The notes under the pieces: model-generated
Told to the model about the DNA's origin: nothing
The model's database searches: none
Seen by the model: only the letters and a program-made list of their open reading frames with translations
Part shown: positions 33,097-46,886 of the stretch, piece by piece
Numbering within the stretch: the stretch's first letter is position 1
Layout: each line of letters starts with the position of its first letter
Origin: Cinclus cinclus
Taxonomy: Eukaryota > Chordata > Aves > Passeriformes > Cinclidae
Length of the DNA: 64,000 bases
Direction: 5' to 3'
Assembly: GCF_963662255.1 (NCBI RefSeq)
Contig: NW_026912207.1
Span: 143,501 to 207,500, forward strand
Program-made: the position numbers and the translations under genes

Positions 33097-34475
33097 CTCG
33101 CAGCGAGCACGCTGCTCCTGGCTTTCGCTTCTGCCGCAACGAGCTCGCTACGAGCACTTTTCTTCTCAACCCTCTAGACCATTGCGTTCTGCTTTTCTTG
33201 TCTCGTGAATGGAGACGGAAAGCTTCTCGGCTACAATCTCGCCTAGAACAACTGCGGCTACACATTAAGCTCGCCCGGAACGCCCTGCTGAAACTTGCCT
33301 TCTGGCACCACATTCGCGGGGCAGCCGTCTTTCTTCGGCCACCTGCCAAGTGGCCCCATATCGCCGCGCTCGTTGCACTCCGCTTGTCAGATTGGCTTCC
33401 CGTGGCGCTGATTTCAGCCTGGCCAAATACTCGCGCTGCGGAGAGCTGTCTCGCAGACAATCATGATCAGGCATAGAAATTTGTCCTGCAATGTTCCCCC
33501 CTCTTTTCCCGCATTGTGCTGCTCTGATGAATGCCTTGAGCATGGAACGACTTAAGCCAGCAAGTATTCCTCGCCGGCCACCTCTCGCTGTGCAAGAGGT
33601 ATGCCGTGGACCCTTGGAACGCTGCCAAGCAAAAAGCAGAGCAGTGACCATAAAAGCGAGGAGAGAGCATGCACGAAGCACACTAGTTCTGTCTAGTGCT
33701 TTCCGTGCAGAGAGGCGGCAAAGCTGAATGCCGTGCCAGAGCTTCACTTCTCGCTGGAGCACAGGAAGGCAAGAATGAAGAGGCAGAACACAGCCTTGGT
33801 TTCAGCAGCCTCCGGGGCTGCAAAAGTTCAGCAATAGCTCTGTCAAAGCAGAACTCGGCTGAGAATGCTCTCGCAGCTTGGGAAAGTTAGGCGCAGCTGT
33901 TGACCAGCTCTGCCCGTGGCCACAGGCTGCTTCTTCCACCTTCACTGTGGCAGAGCTTTTGCGGAACAGAGAGGGCATTCTTCAAGGGCGTGTTCTCCAA
34001 GGTGCTGTGCAACAGAGCCTAGCACGCTGTCTCGCTGATCCTGGCTTTCGGCAAGCAGGCGTGCCAGACCGCCTACATTCTGCACTCTGGCAGCCTAGTT
34101 GCCAGCTTTCGGCAGCTGCTGTCCTAGCAAGGAAGCTCAGGGAGTCAAAGCCAGTGCCGGGCGGCACCTTTCTGCTTTGCCCGCCTAAGCGGCGCCACGC
34201 TCCCTCGGATACTGTGTCCTTTCCCTCTGCACTGCGTCTGCCGAGGTGCTCTGTGCCTCTCGGAGCAGAAGGGCAAAGGACAATGTTTTCCACGGCAGGG
34301 TAGAAATGGCATTGCTAGCAGGAAAGCTAGATGCCTTGGAACTGTCCCCTTAGCCCTTGCCACTCACTTCAGGCTCGTACGCTGAGCAGAACAGCCTGCT
34401 GTTCTGAAGCTTCGCTGGCTGCCGTTCGTGCCCAGACGCCATTTCCTTCCCAAGGAGGCGAAGCGCCGTCTACTT
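33097..34475 (+). repeat. Satellite unit 25
   Basis: Core haplotype T-A-A-G-C-G-C-T-G-G-C with the TGATCA site. Matches unit 33, and also unit 20. Confidence 0.95.
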
Positions 34476-35854
34476 CTCGCAGCGAGCACGCTGCTCCTGG
34501 CTTTCGCTTCTGCCGCAACGAGCTCGCTACGAGCACTTTTCTTCTCAACCCTCTAGACCATTGCGTTCTGCTTTTCTTGTCTCGTGAATGGAGACGGAAA
34601 GCTTCTCGGCTACAATCTCGCCTAGAACAACTGCGGCTACACATTAAGCTCGCCCGGAACGCCCTGCTGAAACTTGCCTTCTGGCACCACATTCGCGGGG
34701 CAGCCGTCTTTCTTCGGCCACCTGCCAAGTGGCCCCATATCGCCGCGCTCGTTGCACTCCGCTTGTCAGATTGGCTTCCCGTGGCGCTGATTGCAGCCTG
34801 GCCAAATACTCGCGCTGCGGAGAGCTGTCTCGCAGACAATCATGATCCAGCATAGAAATTTGTCCTGCAATGTTCCCCCCTCTTTTCCCGCATTGTGCTG
34901 CTCTGATGAATGCCTTGAGCATGGAACGACTTAAGCCAGCAAGTATTCCTCGCCGGCCACCTCTCGCTGTGCAAGAGGTATGCCGTGGACCCTTGGAACG
35001 CTGCCAAGCAAAAAGCAGAGCAGTGACCATAAAAGCGAGGAGAGAGCATGCACGAAGCACACTAGTTCTGTCTAGTGCTTTCCGTGCAGAGAGGCGGCAA
35101 AGCTGAATGCCGTGCCAGAGCTTCACTTCTCGCTGGAGCACAGGAAGGCAAGAATGAAGAGGCAGAACACAGCCTTGGTTTCAGCAGCCTCCGGGGCTGC
35201 AAAAGTTCAGCAATAGCTCTGTCAAAGCAGAACTCGGCTGAGAATGCTCTCGCAGCTTGGGAAAGTTAGGCGCAGCTGTTGACCAGCTCTGCCCGTGGCC
35301 ACAGGCTGCTTCTTCCACCTTCACTGTGGCAGAGCTTTTGCGGAACAGAGAGGGCATTCTTCAAGGGCGTGTTCTCCAAGGTGCTGTGCAACAGAGCCTA
35401 GCACGCTGTCTCGCTGATCCTGGCTTTCGGCAAGCAGGCGTGCCAGACCGCCTACATTCTGCACTCTGGCAGCCTAGTTGCCAGCTTTCGGCAGCTGCTG
35501 TCCTAGCAAGGAAGCTCAGGGAGTCAAAGCCAGTGCCGGGCGGCACCTTTCTGCTTTGCCCGCCTAAGCGGCGCCACGCTCCCTCGGATACTGTGTCCTT
35601 TCCCTCTGCACTGCGTCTGCCGAGGTGCTCTCTGCCTCTCGGAGCAGAAGGGCAAAGGACAATGTTTTCCACGGCAGGGTAGAAATGGCATTGCTAGCAG
35701 GAAAGCTAGATGCCTTGGAACTGTCCCCTTAGCCCTTGCCACTCACTTCAGGCTCGTACGCTGAGCAGAACAGCCTGCTGTTCTGAAGCTTCGCTGGCTG
35801 CCGTTCGTGCCCAGACGCGATTTCCTTCCCAAGGAGGCGAAGCGCCGTCTACTT
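34476..35854 (+). repeat. Satellite unit 26
   Basis: Core haplotype G-A-C-G-C-G-C-T-C-G-G. Matches unit 34 at the 8-unit offset and unit 28 except at 515. Confidence 0.95.
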
Positions 35855-37233
35855 CTCGCAGCGAGCACGCTGCTCCTGGCTTTCGCTTCTGCCGCAACGA
35901 GCTCGCTACGAGCACTTTTCTTCTCAACCCTCTAGACCATTGCGTTCTGCTTTTCTTGTCTCGTGAATGGAGACGGAAAGCTTCTCGGCTACAATCTCGC
36001 CTAGAACAACTGCGGCTACACATTAAGCTCGCCCGGAACGCCCTGCTGAAACTTGCCTTCTGGCACCACATTCGCGGGGCAGCCGTCTTTCTTCGGCCAC
36101 CTGCCAAGTGGCCCCATATCGCCGCGCTCGTTGCACTCCGCTTGTCAGATTGGCTTCCCGTGGCGCTGATTGCAGCCTGGCCAAATACTCGCGCTGCGGA
36201 GAGCTGTCTCGCAGACAATCATGATCCAGCATAGAAATTTGTCCTGCAATGTTCCCCCCTCTTTTCCCGCATTGTGCTGCTCTGATGAATGCCTTGAGCA
36301 TGGAACGACTTAAGCCAGCAAGTATTCCTCGCCGGCCACCTCTCGCTGTGCAAGAGGTATGCCGTGGACCCTTGGAACGCTGCCAAGCAAAAAGCAGAGC
36401 AGTGACCATAAAAGCGAGGAGAGAGCATGCACGAAGCACACTAGTTCTGTCTAGTGCTTTCCGTGCAGAGAGGCGGCAAAGCTGAATGCCGTGCCAGAGC
36501 TTCACTTCTCGCTGGAGCACAGGAAGGCAAGAATGAAGAGGCAGAACACAGCCTTGGTTTCAGCAGCCTCCGGGGCTGCAAAAGTTCAGCAATAGCTCTG
36601 TCAAAGCAGAACTCGGCTGAGAATGCTCTCGCAGCTTGGGAAAGTTAGGCGCAGCTGTTGACCAGCTCTGCCCGTGGCCACAGGCTGCTTCTTCCACCTT
36701 CACTGTGGCAGAGCTTTTGCGGAACAGAGAGGGCATTCTTCAAGGGCGTGTTCTCCAAGGTGCTGTGCAACAGAGCCTAGCACGCTGTCTCGCTGATCCT
36801 GGCTTTCGGCAAGCAGGCGTGCCAGACCGCCTACATTCTGCACTCTGGCAGCCTAGTTGCCAGCTTTCGGCAGCTGCTGTCCTAGCAAGGAAGCTCAGGG
36901 AGTCAAAGCCAGTGCCGGGCGGCACCTTTCTGCTTTGCCCGCCTAAGCGGCGCCACGCTCCCTCGGATACTGTGTCCTTTCCCTCTGCACTGCGTCTGCC
37001 GAGGTGCTCTGTGCCTCTCGGAGCAGAAGGGCAAAGGACAATGTTTTCCACGGCAGGGTAGAAATGGCATTGCTAGCAGGAAAGCTAGATGCCTTGGAAC
37101 TGTCCCCTTAGCCCTTGCCACTCACTTCAGGCTCGTACGCTGAGCAGAACAGCCTGCTGTTCTGAAGCTTCGCTGGCTGCCGTTCGTGCCCAGACGCCAT
37201 TTCCTTCCCAAGGAGGCGAAGCGCCGTCTACTT
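35855..37233 (+). repeat. Satellite unit 27
   Basis: Core haplotype G-A-C-G-C-G-C-T-G-G-C. Matches unit 29. Agreement with unit 35 at the 8-unit offset ends between unit positions 515 and 877. Confidence 0.95.
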
Positions 37234-38612
37234 CTCGCAGCGAGCACGCTGCTCCTGGCTTTCGCTTCTGCCGCAACGAGCTCGCTACGAGCACTTTTCT
37301 TCTCAACCCTCTAGACCATTGCGTTCTGCTTTTCTTGTCTCGTGAATGGAGACGGAAAGCTTCTCGGCTACAATCTCGCCTAGAACAACTGCGGCTACAC
37401 ATTAAGCTCGCCCGGAACGCCCTGCTGAAACTTGCCTTCTGGCACCACATTCGCGGGGCAGCCGTCTTTCTTCGGCCACCTGCCAAGTGGCCCCATATCG
37501 CCGCGCTCGTTGCACTCCGCTTGTCAGATTGGCTTCCCGTGGCGCTGATTGCAGCCTGGCCAAATACTCGCGCTGCGGAGAGCTGTCTCGCAGACAATCA
37601 TGATCCAGCATAGAAATTTGTCCTGCAATGTTCCCCCCTCTTTTCCCGCATTGTGCTGCTCTGATGAATGCCTTGAGCATGGAACGACTTAAGCCAGCAA
37701 GTATTCCTCGCCGGCCACCTCTCGCTGTGCAAGAGGTATGCCGTGGAGCCTTGGAACGCTGCCAAGCAAAAAGCAGAGCAGTGACCATAAAAGCGAGGAG
37801 AGAGCATGCACGAAGCACACTAGTTCTGTCTAGTGCTTTCCGTGCAGAGAGGCGGCAAAGCTGAATGCCGTGCCAGAGCTTCACTTCTCGCTGGAGCACA
37901 GGAAGGCAAGAATGAAGAGGCAGAACACAGCCTTGGTTTCAGCAGCCTCCGGGGCTGCAAAAGTTCAGCAATAGCTCTGTCAAAGCAGAACTCGGCTGAG
38001 AATGCTCTCGCAGCTTGGGAAAGTTAGGCGCAGCTGTTGACCAGCTCTGCCCGTGGCCACAGGCTGCTTCTTCCACCTTCACTGTGGCAGAGCTTTTGCG
38101 GAACAGAGAGGGCATTCTTCAAGGGCGTGTTCTCCAAGGTGCTGTGCAACAGAGCCTAGCACGCTGTCTCGCTGATCCTGGCTTTCGGCAAGCAGGCGTG
38201 CCAGACCGCCTACATTCTGCACTCTGGCAGCCTAGTTGCCAGCTTTCGGCAGCTGCTGTCCTAGCAAGGAAGCTCAGGGAGTCAAAGCCAGTGCCGGGCG
38301 GCACCTTTCTGCTTTGCCCGCCTAAGCGGCGCCACGCTCCCTCGGATACTGTGTCCTTTCCCTCTGCACTGCGTCTGCCGAGGTGCTCTCTGCCTCTCGG
38401 AGCAGAAGGGCAAAGGACAATGTTTTCCACGGCAGGGTAGAAATGGCATTGCTAGCAGGAAAGCTAGATGCCTTGGAACTGTCCCCTTAGCCCTTGCCAC
38501 TCACTTCAGGCTCGTACGCTGAGCAGAACAGCCTGCTGTTCTGAAGCTTCGCTGGCTGCCGTTCGTGCCCAGACGCGATTTCCTTCCCAAGGAGGCGAAG
38601 CGCCGTCTACTT
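37234..38612 (+). repeat. Satellite unit 28
   Basis: Core haplotype G-A-C-G-G-G-C-T-C-G-G. With unit 29 it repeats the unit 26-27 pair, differing at 515 only. Confidence 0.95.
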
Positions 38613-39991
38613 CTCGCAGCGAGCACGCTGCTCCTGGCTTTCGCTTCTGCCGCAACGAGCTCGCTACGAGCACTTTTCTTCTCAACCCTCTAGACCATTG
38701 CGTTCTGCTTTTCTTGTCTCGTGAATGGAGACGGAAAGCTTCTCGGCTACAATCTCGCCTAGAACAACTGCGGCTACACATTAAGCTCGCCCGGAACGCC
38801 CTGCTGAAACTTGCCTTCTGGCACCACATTCGCGGGGCAGCCGTCTTTCTTCGGCCACCTGCCAAGTGGCCCCATATCGCCGCGCTCGTTGCACTCCGCT
38901 TGTCAGATTGGCTTCCCGTGGCGCTGATTGCAGCCTGGCCAAATACTCGCGCTGCGGAGAGCTGTCTCGCAGACAATCATGATCCAGCATAGAAATTTGT
39001 CCTGCAATGTTCCCCCCTCTTTTCCCGCATTGTGCTGCTCTGATGAATGCCTTGAGCATGGAACGACTTAAGCCAGCAAGTATTCCTCGCCGGCCACCTC
39101 TCGCTGTGCAAGAGGTATGCCGTGGACCCTTGGAACGCTGCCAAGCAAAAAGCAGAGCAGTGACCATAAAAGCGAGGAGAGAGCATGCACGAAGCACACT
39201 AGTTCTGTCTAGTGCTTTCCGTGCAGAGAGGCGGCAAAGCTGAATGCCGTGCCAGAGCTTCACTTCTCGCTGGAGCACAGGAAGGCAAGAATGAAGAGGC
39301 AGAACACAGCCTTGGTTTCAGCAGCCTCCGGGGCTGCAAAAGTTCAGCAATAGCTCTGTCAAAGCAGAACTCGGCTGAGAATGCTCTCGCAGCTTGGGAA
39401 AGTTAGGCGCAGCTGTTGACCAGCTCTGCCCGTGGCCACAGGCTGCTTCTTCCACCTTCACTGTGGCAGAGCTTTTGCGGAACAGAGAGGGCATTCTTCA
39501 AGGGCGTGTTCTCCAAGGTGCTGTGCAACAGAGCCTAGCACGCTGTCTCGCTGATCCTGGCTTTCGGCAAGCAGGCGTGCCAGACCGCCTACATTCTGCA
39601 CTCTGGCAGCCTAGTTGCCAGCTTTCGGCAGCTGCTGTCCTAGCAAGGAAGCTCAGGGAGTCAAAGCCAGTGCCGGGCGGCACCTTTCTGCTTTGCCCGC
39701 CTAAGCGGCGCCACGCTCCCTCGGATACTGTGTCCTTTCCCTCTGCACTGCGTCTGCCGAGGTGCTCTGTGCCTCTCGGAGCAGAAGGGCAAAGGACAAT
39801 GTTTTCCACGGCAGGGTAGAAATGGCATTGCTAGCAGGAAAGCTAGATGCCTTGGAACTGTCCCCTTAGCCCTTGCCACTCACTTCAGGCTCGTACGCTG
39901 AGCAGAACAGCCTGCTGTTCTGAAGCTTCGCTGGCTGCCGTTCGTGCCCAGACGCCATTTCCTTCCCAAGGAGGCGAAGCGCCGTCTACTT
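38613..39991 (+). repeat. Satellite unit 29
   Basis: Core haplotype G-A-C-G-C-G-C-T-G-G-C, as in unit 27. Second half of the 26-27/28-29 dimer duplication. Confidence 0.95.
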
Positions 39992-41370
39992 CTCGCAGCG
40001 AGCACGCTGCTCCTGGCTTTCGCTTCTGCCGCAACGAGCTCGCTACGAGCACTTTTCTTCTCAACCCTCTAGACCATTGCGTTCTGCTTTTCTTGTCTCG
40101 TGAATGGAGACGGAAAGCTTCTCGGCTACAATCTCGCCTAGAACAACTGCGGCTACACATTAAGCTCGCCCGGAACGCCCTGCTGAAACTTGCCTTCTGG
40201 CACCACATTCGCGGGGCAGCCGTCTTTCTTCGGCCACCTGCCAAGTGGCCCCATATCGCCGCGCTCGTTGCACTCCGCTTGTCAGATTGGCTTCCCGTGG
40301 CGCTGATTGCAGCCTGGCCAAATACTCGCGCTGCGGAGAGCTGTCTCGCAGACAATCATGATCAGGCATAGAAATTTGTCCTGCAATGTTCCCCCCTCTT
40401 TTCCCGCATTGTGCTGCTCTGATGAATGCCTTGAGCATGGAACGACTTAAGCCAGCAAGTATTCCTCGCCGGCCACCTCTCGCTGTGCAAGAGGTATGCC
40501 GTGGAGCCTTGGAACGCTGCCAAGCAAAAAGCAGAGCAGTGACCATAAAAGCGAGGAGAGAGCATGCACGAAGCACACTAGTTCTGTCTAGTGCTTTCCG
40601 TGCAGAGAGGCGGCAAAGCTGAATGCCGTGCCAGAGCTTCACTTCTCGCTGGAGCACAGGAAGGCAAGAATGAAGAGGCAGAACACAGCCTTGGTTTCAG
40701 CAGCCTCCGGGGCTGCAAAAGTTCAGCAATAGCTCTGTCAAAGCAGAACTCGGCTGAGAATGCTCTCGCAGCTTGGGAAAGTTAGGCGCAGCTGTTGACC
40801 AGCTCTGCCCGTGGCCACAGGCTGCTTCTTCCACCTTCACTGTGGCAGAGCTTTTGCGGAACAGAGAGGGCATTCTTCAAGGGCGTGTTCTCCAAGGTGC
40901 TGTGCAACAGAGCCTAGCACGCTGTCTCGCTGATCCTGGCTTTCGGCAAGCAGGCGTGCCAGACCGCCTACATTCTGCACTCTGGCAGCCTAGTTGCCAG
41001 CTTTCGGCAGCTGCTGTCCTAGCAAGGAAGCTCAGGGAGTCAAAGCCAGTGCCGGGCGGCACCTTTCTGCTTTGCCCGCCTAAGCGGCGCCACGCTCCCT
41101 CGGATACTGTGTCCTTTCCCTCTGCACTGCGTCTGCCGAGGTGCTCTGTGCCTCTCGGAGCAGAAGGGCAAAGGACAATGTTTTCCACGGCAGGGTAGAA
41201 ATGGCATTGCTAGCAGGAAAGCTAGATGCCTTGGAACTGTCCCCTTAGCCCTTGCCACTCACTTCAGGCTCGTACACTGAGCAGAACAGCCTGCTGTTCT
41301 GAAGCTTCGCTGGCTGCCGTTCGTGCCCAGACGCGATTTCCTTCCCAAGGAGGCGAAGCGCCGTCTACTT
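39992..41370 (+). repeat. Satellite unit 30
   Basis: Core haplotype G-A-A-G-G-G-C-T-G-G-G with A1285. Its right part matches unit 22, while 318 and 515 differ, so the copy boundary lies between 515 and 1285. Confidence 0.95.
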
Positions 41371-42749
41371 CTCGCAGCGAGCACGCTGCTCCTGGCTTTC
41401 GCTTCTGCCGCAACGAGCTCGCTACGAGCACTTTTCTTCTCAACCCTCTAGACCATTGCGTTCTGCTTTTCTTGTCTCGTGAATGGAGACGGAAAGCTTC
41501 TCGGCTACAATCTCGCCTAGAACAACTGCGGCTACACATTAAGCTCGCCCGGAACGCCCTGCTGAAACTTGCCTTCTGGCACCACATTCGCGGGGCAGCC
41601 GTCTTTCTTCGGCCACCTGCCAAGTGGCCCCATATCGCCGCGCTCGTTGCACTCCGCTTGTCAGATTGGCTTCCCGTGGCGCTGATTGCAGCCTGGCCAA
41701 ATACTCGCGCTGCGGAGAGCTGTCTCGCAGACAATCATGATCCAGCATAGAAATTTGTCCTGCAATGTTCCCCCCTCTTTTCCCGCATTGTGCTGCTCTG
41801 ATGAATGCCTTGAGCATGGAACGACTTAAGCCAGCAAGTATTCCTCGCCGGCCACCTCTCGCTGTGCAAGAGGTATGCCGTGGACCCTTGGAACGCTGCC
41901 AAGCAAAAAGCAGAGCAGTGACCATAAAAGCGAGGAGAGAGCATGCACGAAGCACACTAGTTCTGTCTAGTGCTTTCCGTGCAGAGAGGCGGCAAAGCTG
42001 AATGCCGTGCCAGAGCTTCACTTCTCGCTGGAGCACAGGAAGGCAAGAATGAAGAGGCAGAACACAGCCTTGGTTTCAGCAGCCTCCGGGGCTGCAAAAG
42101 TTCAGCAATAGCTCTGTCAAAGCAGAACTCGGCTGAGAATGCTCTCGCAGCTTGGGAAAGTTAGGCGCAGCTGTTGACCAGCTCTGCCCGTGGCCACAGG
42201 CTGCTTCTTCCACCTTCACTGTGGCAGAGCTTTTGCGGAACAGAGAGGGCATTCTTCAAGGGCGTGTTCTCCAAGGTGCTGTGCAACAGAGCCTAGCACG
42301 CTGTCTCGCTGATCCTGGCTTTCGGCAAGCAGGCGTGCCAGACCGCCTACATTCTGCACTCTGGCAGCCTAGTTGCCAGCTTTCGGCAGCTGCTGTCCTA
42401 GCAAGGAAGCTCAGGGAGTCAAAGCCAGTGCCGGGCGGCACCTTTCTGCTTTGCCCGCCTAAGCGGCGCCACGCTCCCTCGGATACTGTGTCCTTTCCCT
42501 CTGCACTGCGTCTGCCGAGGTGCTCTCTGCCTCTCGGAGCAGAAGGGCAAAGGACAATGTTTTCCACAGCAGGGTAGAAATGGCATTGCTAGCAGGAAAG
42601 CTAGATGCCTTGGAACTGTCCCCTTAGCCCTTGCCACTCACTTCAGGCTCGTACGCTGAGCAGAACAGCCTGCTGTTCTGAAGCTTCGCTGGCTGCCGTT
42701 CGTGCCCAGACGCCATTTCCTTCCCAAGGAGGCGAAGCGCCGTCTACTT
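41371..42749 (+). repeat. Satellite unit 31
   Basis: Core haplotype G-A-C-G-C-G-C-T-C-A-C. Copy of unit 23. Confidence 0.95.
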
Positions 42750-44128
42750 CTCGCAGCGAGCACGCTGCTCCTGGCTTTCGCTTCTGCCGCAACGAGCTCG
42801 CTACGAGCACTTTTCTTCTCAACCCTCTAGACCATTGCGTTCTGCTTTTCTTGTCTCGTGAATGGAGACGGAAAGCTTCTCGGCTACAATCTCGCCTAGA
42901 ACAACTGCGGCTACACATTAAGCTCGCCCGGAACGCCCTGCTGAAACTTGCCTTCTGGCACCACATTCGCGGGGCAGCCGTCTTTCTTCGGCCACCTGCC
43001 AAGTGGCCCCATATCGCCGCGCTCGTTGCACTCCGCTTGTCAGATTGGCTTCCCGTGGCGCTGATTGCAGCCTGGCCAAATACTCGCGCTGCGGAGAGCT
43101 GTCTCGCAGACAATCATGATCCAGCATAGAAATTTGTCCTGCAATGTTCCCCCCTCTTTTCCCGCATTGTGCTGCTCTGATGAATGCCTTGAGCATGGAA
43201 CGACTTAAGCCAGCAAGTATTCCTCGCCGGCCACCTCTCGCTGTGCAAGAGGTATGCCGTGGACCCTTGGAACGCTGCCAAGCAAAAAGCAGAGCAGTGA
43301 CCATAAAAGCGAGGAGAGAGCATGCACGAAGCACACTAGTTCTGTCTAGTGCTTTCCGTGCAGAGAGGCGGCAAAGCTGAATGCCGTGCCAGAGCTTCAC
43401 TTCTCGCTGGAGCACAGGAAGGCAAGAATGAAGAGGCAGAACACAGCCTTGGTTTCAGCAGCCTCCGGGGCTGCAAAAGTTCAGCAATAGCTCTGTCAAA
43501 GCAGAACTCGGCTGAGAATGCTCTCGCAGCTTGGGAAAGTTAGGCGCAGCTGTTGACCAGCTCTGCCCGTGGCCACAGGCTGCTTCTTCCACCTTCACTG
43601 TGGCAGAGCTTTTGCGGAACAGAGACGGCATTCTTCAAGGGCGTGTTCTCCAAGGTGCTGTGAAACAGAGCCTAGCACGCTGTCTCGCTGATCCTGGCTT
43701 TCGGCAAGCAGGCGTGCCAGACCGCCGACATTCTGCACTCTGGCAGCCTAGTTGCCAGCTTTCGGCAGCTGCTGTCCTAGCAAGGAAGCTCAGGGAGTCA
43801 AAGCCAGTGCCGGGCGGCACCTTTCTGCTTTGCCCGCCTAAGCGGCGCCACGCTCCCTCGGATACTGTGTCCTTTCCCTCTGCACTGCGTCTGCCGAGGT
43901 GCTCTGTGCCTCTCGGAGCAGAAGGGCAAAGGACAATGTTTTCCACAGCAGGGTAGAAATGGCATTGCTAGCAGGAAAGCTAGATGCCTTGGAACTGTCC
44001 CCTTAGCCCTTGCCACTCACTTCAGGCTCGTACGCTGAGCAGAACAGCCTGCTGTTCTGAAGCTTCGCTGGCTGCCGTTCGTGCCCAGACGCCATTTCCT
44101 TCCCAAGGAGGCGAAGCGCCGTCTACTT
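42750..44128 (+). repeat. Satellite unit 32
   Basis: Core haplotype G-A-C-G-C-C-A-G-G-A-C. Copy of unit 24. Confidence 0.95.
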
Positions 44129-45507
44129 CTCGCAGCGAGCACGCTGCTCCTGGCTTTCGCTTCTGCCGCAACGAGCTCGCTACGAGCACTTTTCTTCTCA
44201 ACCCTCTAGACCATTGCGTTCTGCTTTTCTTGTCTCGTGAATGGAGACGGAAAGCTTCTCGGCTACAATCTCGCCTAGAACAACTGCGGCTACACATTAA
44301 GCTCGCCCGGAACGCCCTGCTGAAACTTGCCTTCTGGCACCACATTCGCGGGGCAGCCGTCTTTCTTCGGCCACCTGCCAAGTGGCCCCATATCGCCGCG
44401 CTCGTTGCACTCCGCTTGTCAGATTGGCTTCCCGTGGCGCTGATTTCAGCCTGGCCAAATACTCGCGCTGCGGAGAGCTGTCTCGCAGACAATCATGATC
44501 AGGCATAGAAATTTGTCCTGCAATGTTCCCCCCTCTTTTCCCGCATTGTGCTGCTCTGATGAATGCCTTGAGCATGGAACGACTTAAGCCAGCAAGTATT
44601 CCTCGCCGGCCACCTCTCGCTGTGCAAGAGGTATGCCGTGGACCCTTGGAACGCTGCCAAGCAAAAAGCAGAGCAGTGACCATAAAAGCGAGGAGAGAGC
44701 ATGCACGAAGCACACTAGTTCTGTCTAGTGCTTTCCGTGCAGAGAGGCGGCAAAGCTGAATGCCGTGCCAGAGCTTCACTTCTCGCTGGAGCACAGGAAG
44801 GCAAGAATGAAGAGGCAGAACACAGCCTTGGTTTCAGCAGCCTCCGGGGCTGCAAAAGTTCAGCAATAGCTCTGTCAAAGCAGAACTCGGCTGAGAATGC
44901 TCTCGCAGCTTGGGAAAGTTAGGCGCAGCTGTTGACCAGCTCTGCCCGTGGCCACAGGCTGCTTCTTCCACCTTCACTGTGGCAGAGCTTTTGCGGAACA
45001 GAGAGGGCATTCTTCAAGGGCGTGTTCTCCAAGGTGCTGTGCAACAGAGCCTAGCACGCTGTCTCGCTGATCCTGGCTTTCGGCAAGCAGGCGTGCCAGA
45101 CCGCCTACATTCTGCACTCTGGCAGCCTAGTTGCCAGCTTTCGGCAGCTGCTGTCCTAGCAAGGAAGCTCAGGGAGTCAAAGCCAGTGCCGGGCGGCACC
45201 TTTCTGCTTTGCCCGCCTAAGCGGCGCCACGCTCCCTCGGATACTGTGTCCTTTCCCTCTGCACTGCGTCTGCCGAGGTGCTCTGTGCCTCTCGGAGCAG
45301 AAGGGCAAAGGACAATGTTTTCCACGGCAGGGTAGAAATGGCATTGCTAGCAGGAAAGCTAGATGCCTTGGAACTGTCCCCTTAGCCCTTGCCACTCACT
45401 TCAGGCTCGTACGCTGAGCAGAACAGCCTGCTGTTCTGAAGCTTCGCTGGCTGCCGTTCGTGCCCAGACGCCATTTCCTTCCCAAGGAGGCGAAGCGCCG
45501 TCTACTT
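44129..45507 (+). repeat. Satellite unit 33
   Basis: Core haplotype T-A-A-G-C-G-C-T-G-G-C with TGATCA. Copy of unit 25. Confidence 0.95.
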
Positions 45508-46886
45508 CTCGCAGCGAGCACGCTGCTCCTGGCTTTCGCTTCTGCCGCAACGAGCTCGCTACGAGCACTTTTCTTCTCAACCCTCTAGACCATTGCGTTC
45601 TGCTTTTCTTGTCTCGTGAATGGAGACGGAAAGCTTCTCGGCTACAATCTCGCCTAGAACAACTGCGGCTACACATTAAGCTCGCCCGGAACGCCCTGCT
45701 GAAACTTGCCTTCTGGCACCACATTCGCGGGGCAGCCGTCTTTCTTCGGCCACCTGCCAAGTGGCCCCATATCGCCGCGCTCGTTGCACTCCGCTTGTCA
45801 GATTGGCTTCCCGTGGCGCTGATTGCAGCCTGGCCAAATACTCGCGCTGCGGAGAGCTGTCTCGCAGACAATCATGATCCAGCATAGAAATTTGTCCTGC
45901 AATGTTCCCCCCTCTTTTCCCGCATTGTGCTGCTCTGATGAATGCCTTGAGCATGGAACGACTTAAGCCAGCAAGTATTCCTCGCCGGCCACCTCTCGCT
46001 GTGCAAGAGGTATGCCGTGGACCCTTGGAACGCTGCCAAGCAAAAAGCAGAGCAGTGACCATAAAAGCGAGGAGAGAGCATGCACGAAGCACACTAGTTC
46101 TGTCTAGTGCTTTCCGTGCAGAGAGGCGGCAAAGCTGAATGCCGTGCCAGAGCTTCACTTCTCGCTGGAGCACAGGAAGGCAAGAATGAAGAGGCAGAAC
46201 ACAGCCTTGGTTTCAGCAGCCTCCGGGGCTGCAAAAGTTCAGCAATAGCTCTGTCAAAGCAGAACTCGGCTGAGAATGCTCTCGCAGCTTGGGAAAGTTA
46301 GGCGCAGCTGTTGACCAGCTCTGCCCGTGGCCACAGGCTGCTTCTTCCACCTTCACTGTGGCAGAGCTTTTGCGGAACAGAGAGGGCATTCTTCAAGGGC
46401 GTGTTCTCCAAGGTGCTGTGCAACAGAGCCTAGCACGCTGTCTCGCTGATCCTGGCTTTCGGCAAGCAGGCGTGCCAGACCGCCTACATTCTGCACTCTG
46501 GCAGCCTAGTTGCCAGCTTTCGGCAGCTGCTGTCCTAGCAAGGAAGCTCAGGGAGTCAAAGCCAGTGCCGGGCGGCACCTTTCTGCTTTGCCCGCCTAAG
46601 CGGCGCCACGCTCCCTCGGATACTGTGTCCTTTCCCTCTGCACTGCGTCTGCCGAGGTGCTCTCTGCCTCTCGGAGCAGAAGGGCAAAGGACAATGTTTT
46701 CCACGGCAGGGTAGAAATGGCATTGCTAGCAGGAAAGCTAGATGCCTTGGAACTGTCCCCTTAGCCCTTGCCACTCACTTCAGGCTCGTACGCTGAGCAG
46801 AACAGCCTGCTGTTCTGAAGCTTCGCTGGCTGCCGTTCGTGCCCAGACGCGATTTCCTTCCCAAGGAGGCGAAGCGCCGTCTACTT
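45508..46886 (+). repeat. Satellite unit 34
   Basis: Core haplotype G-A-C-G-C-G-C-T-C-G-G. Copy of unit 26 and last full unit of the 8-unit-offset block. Confidence 0.95.
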
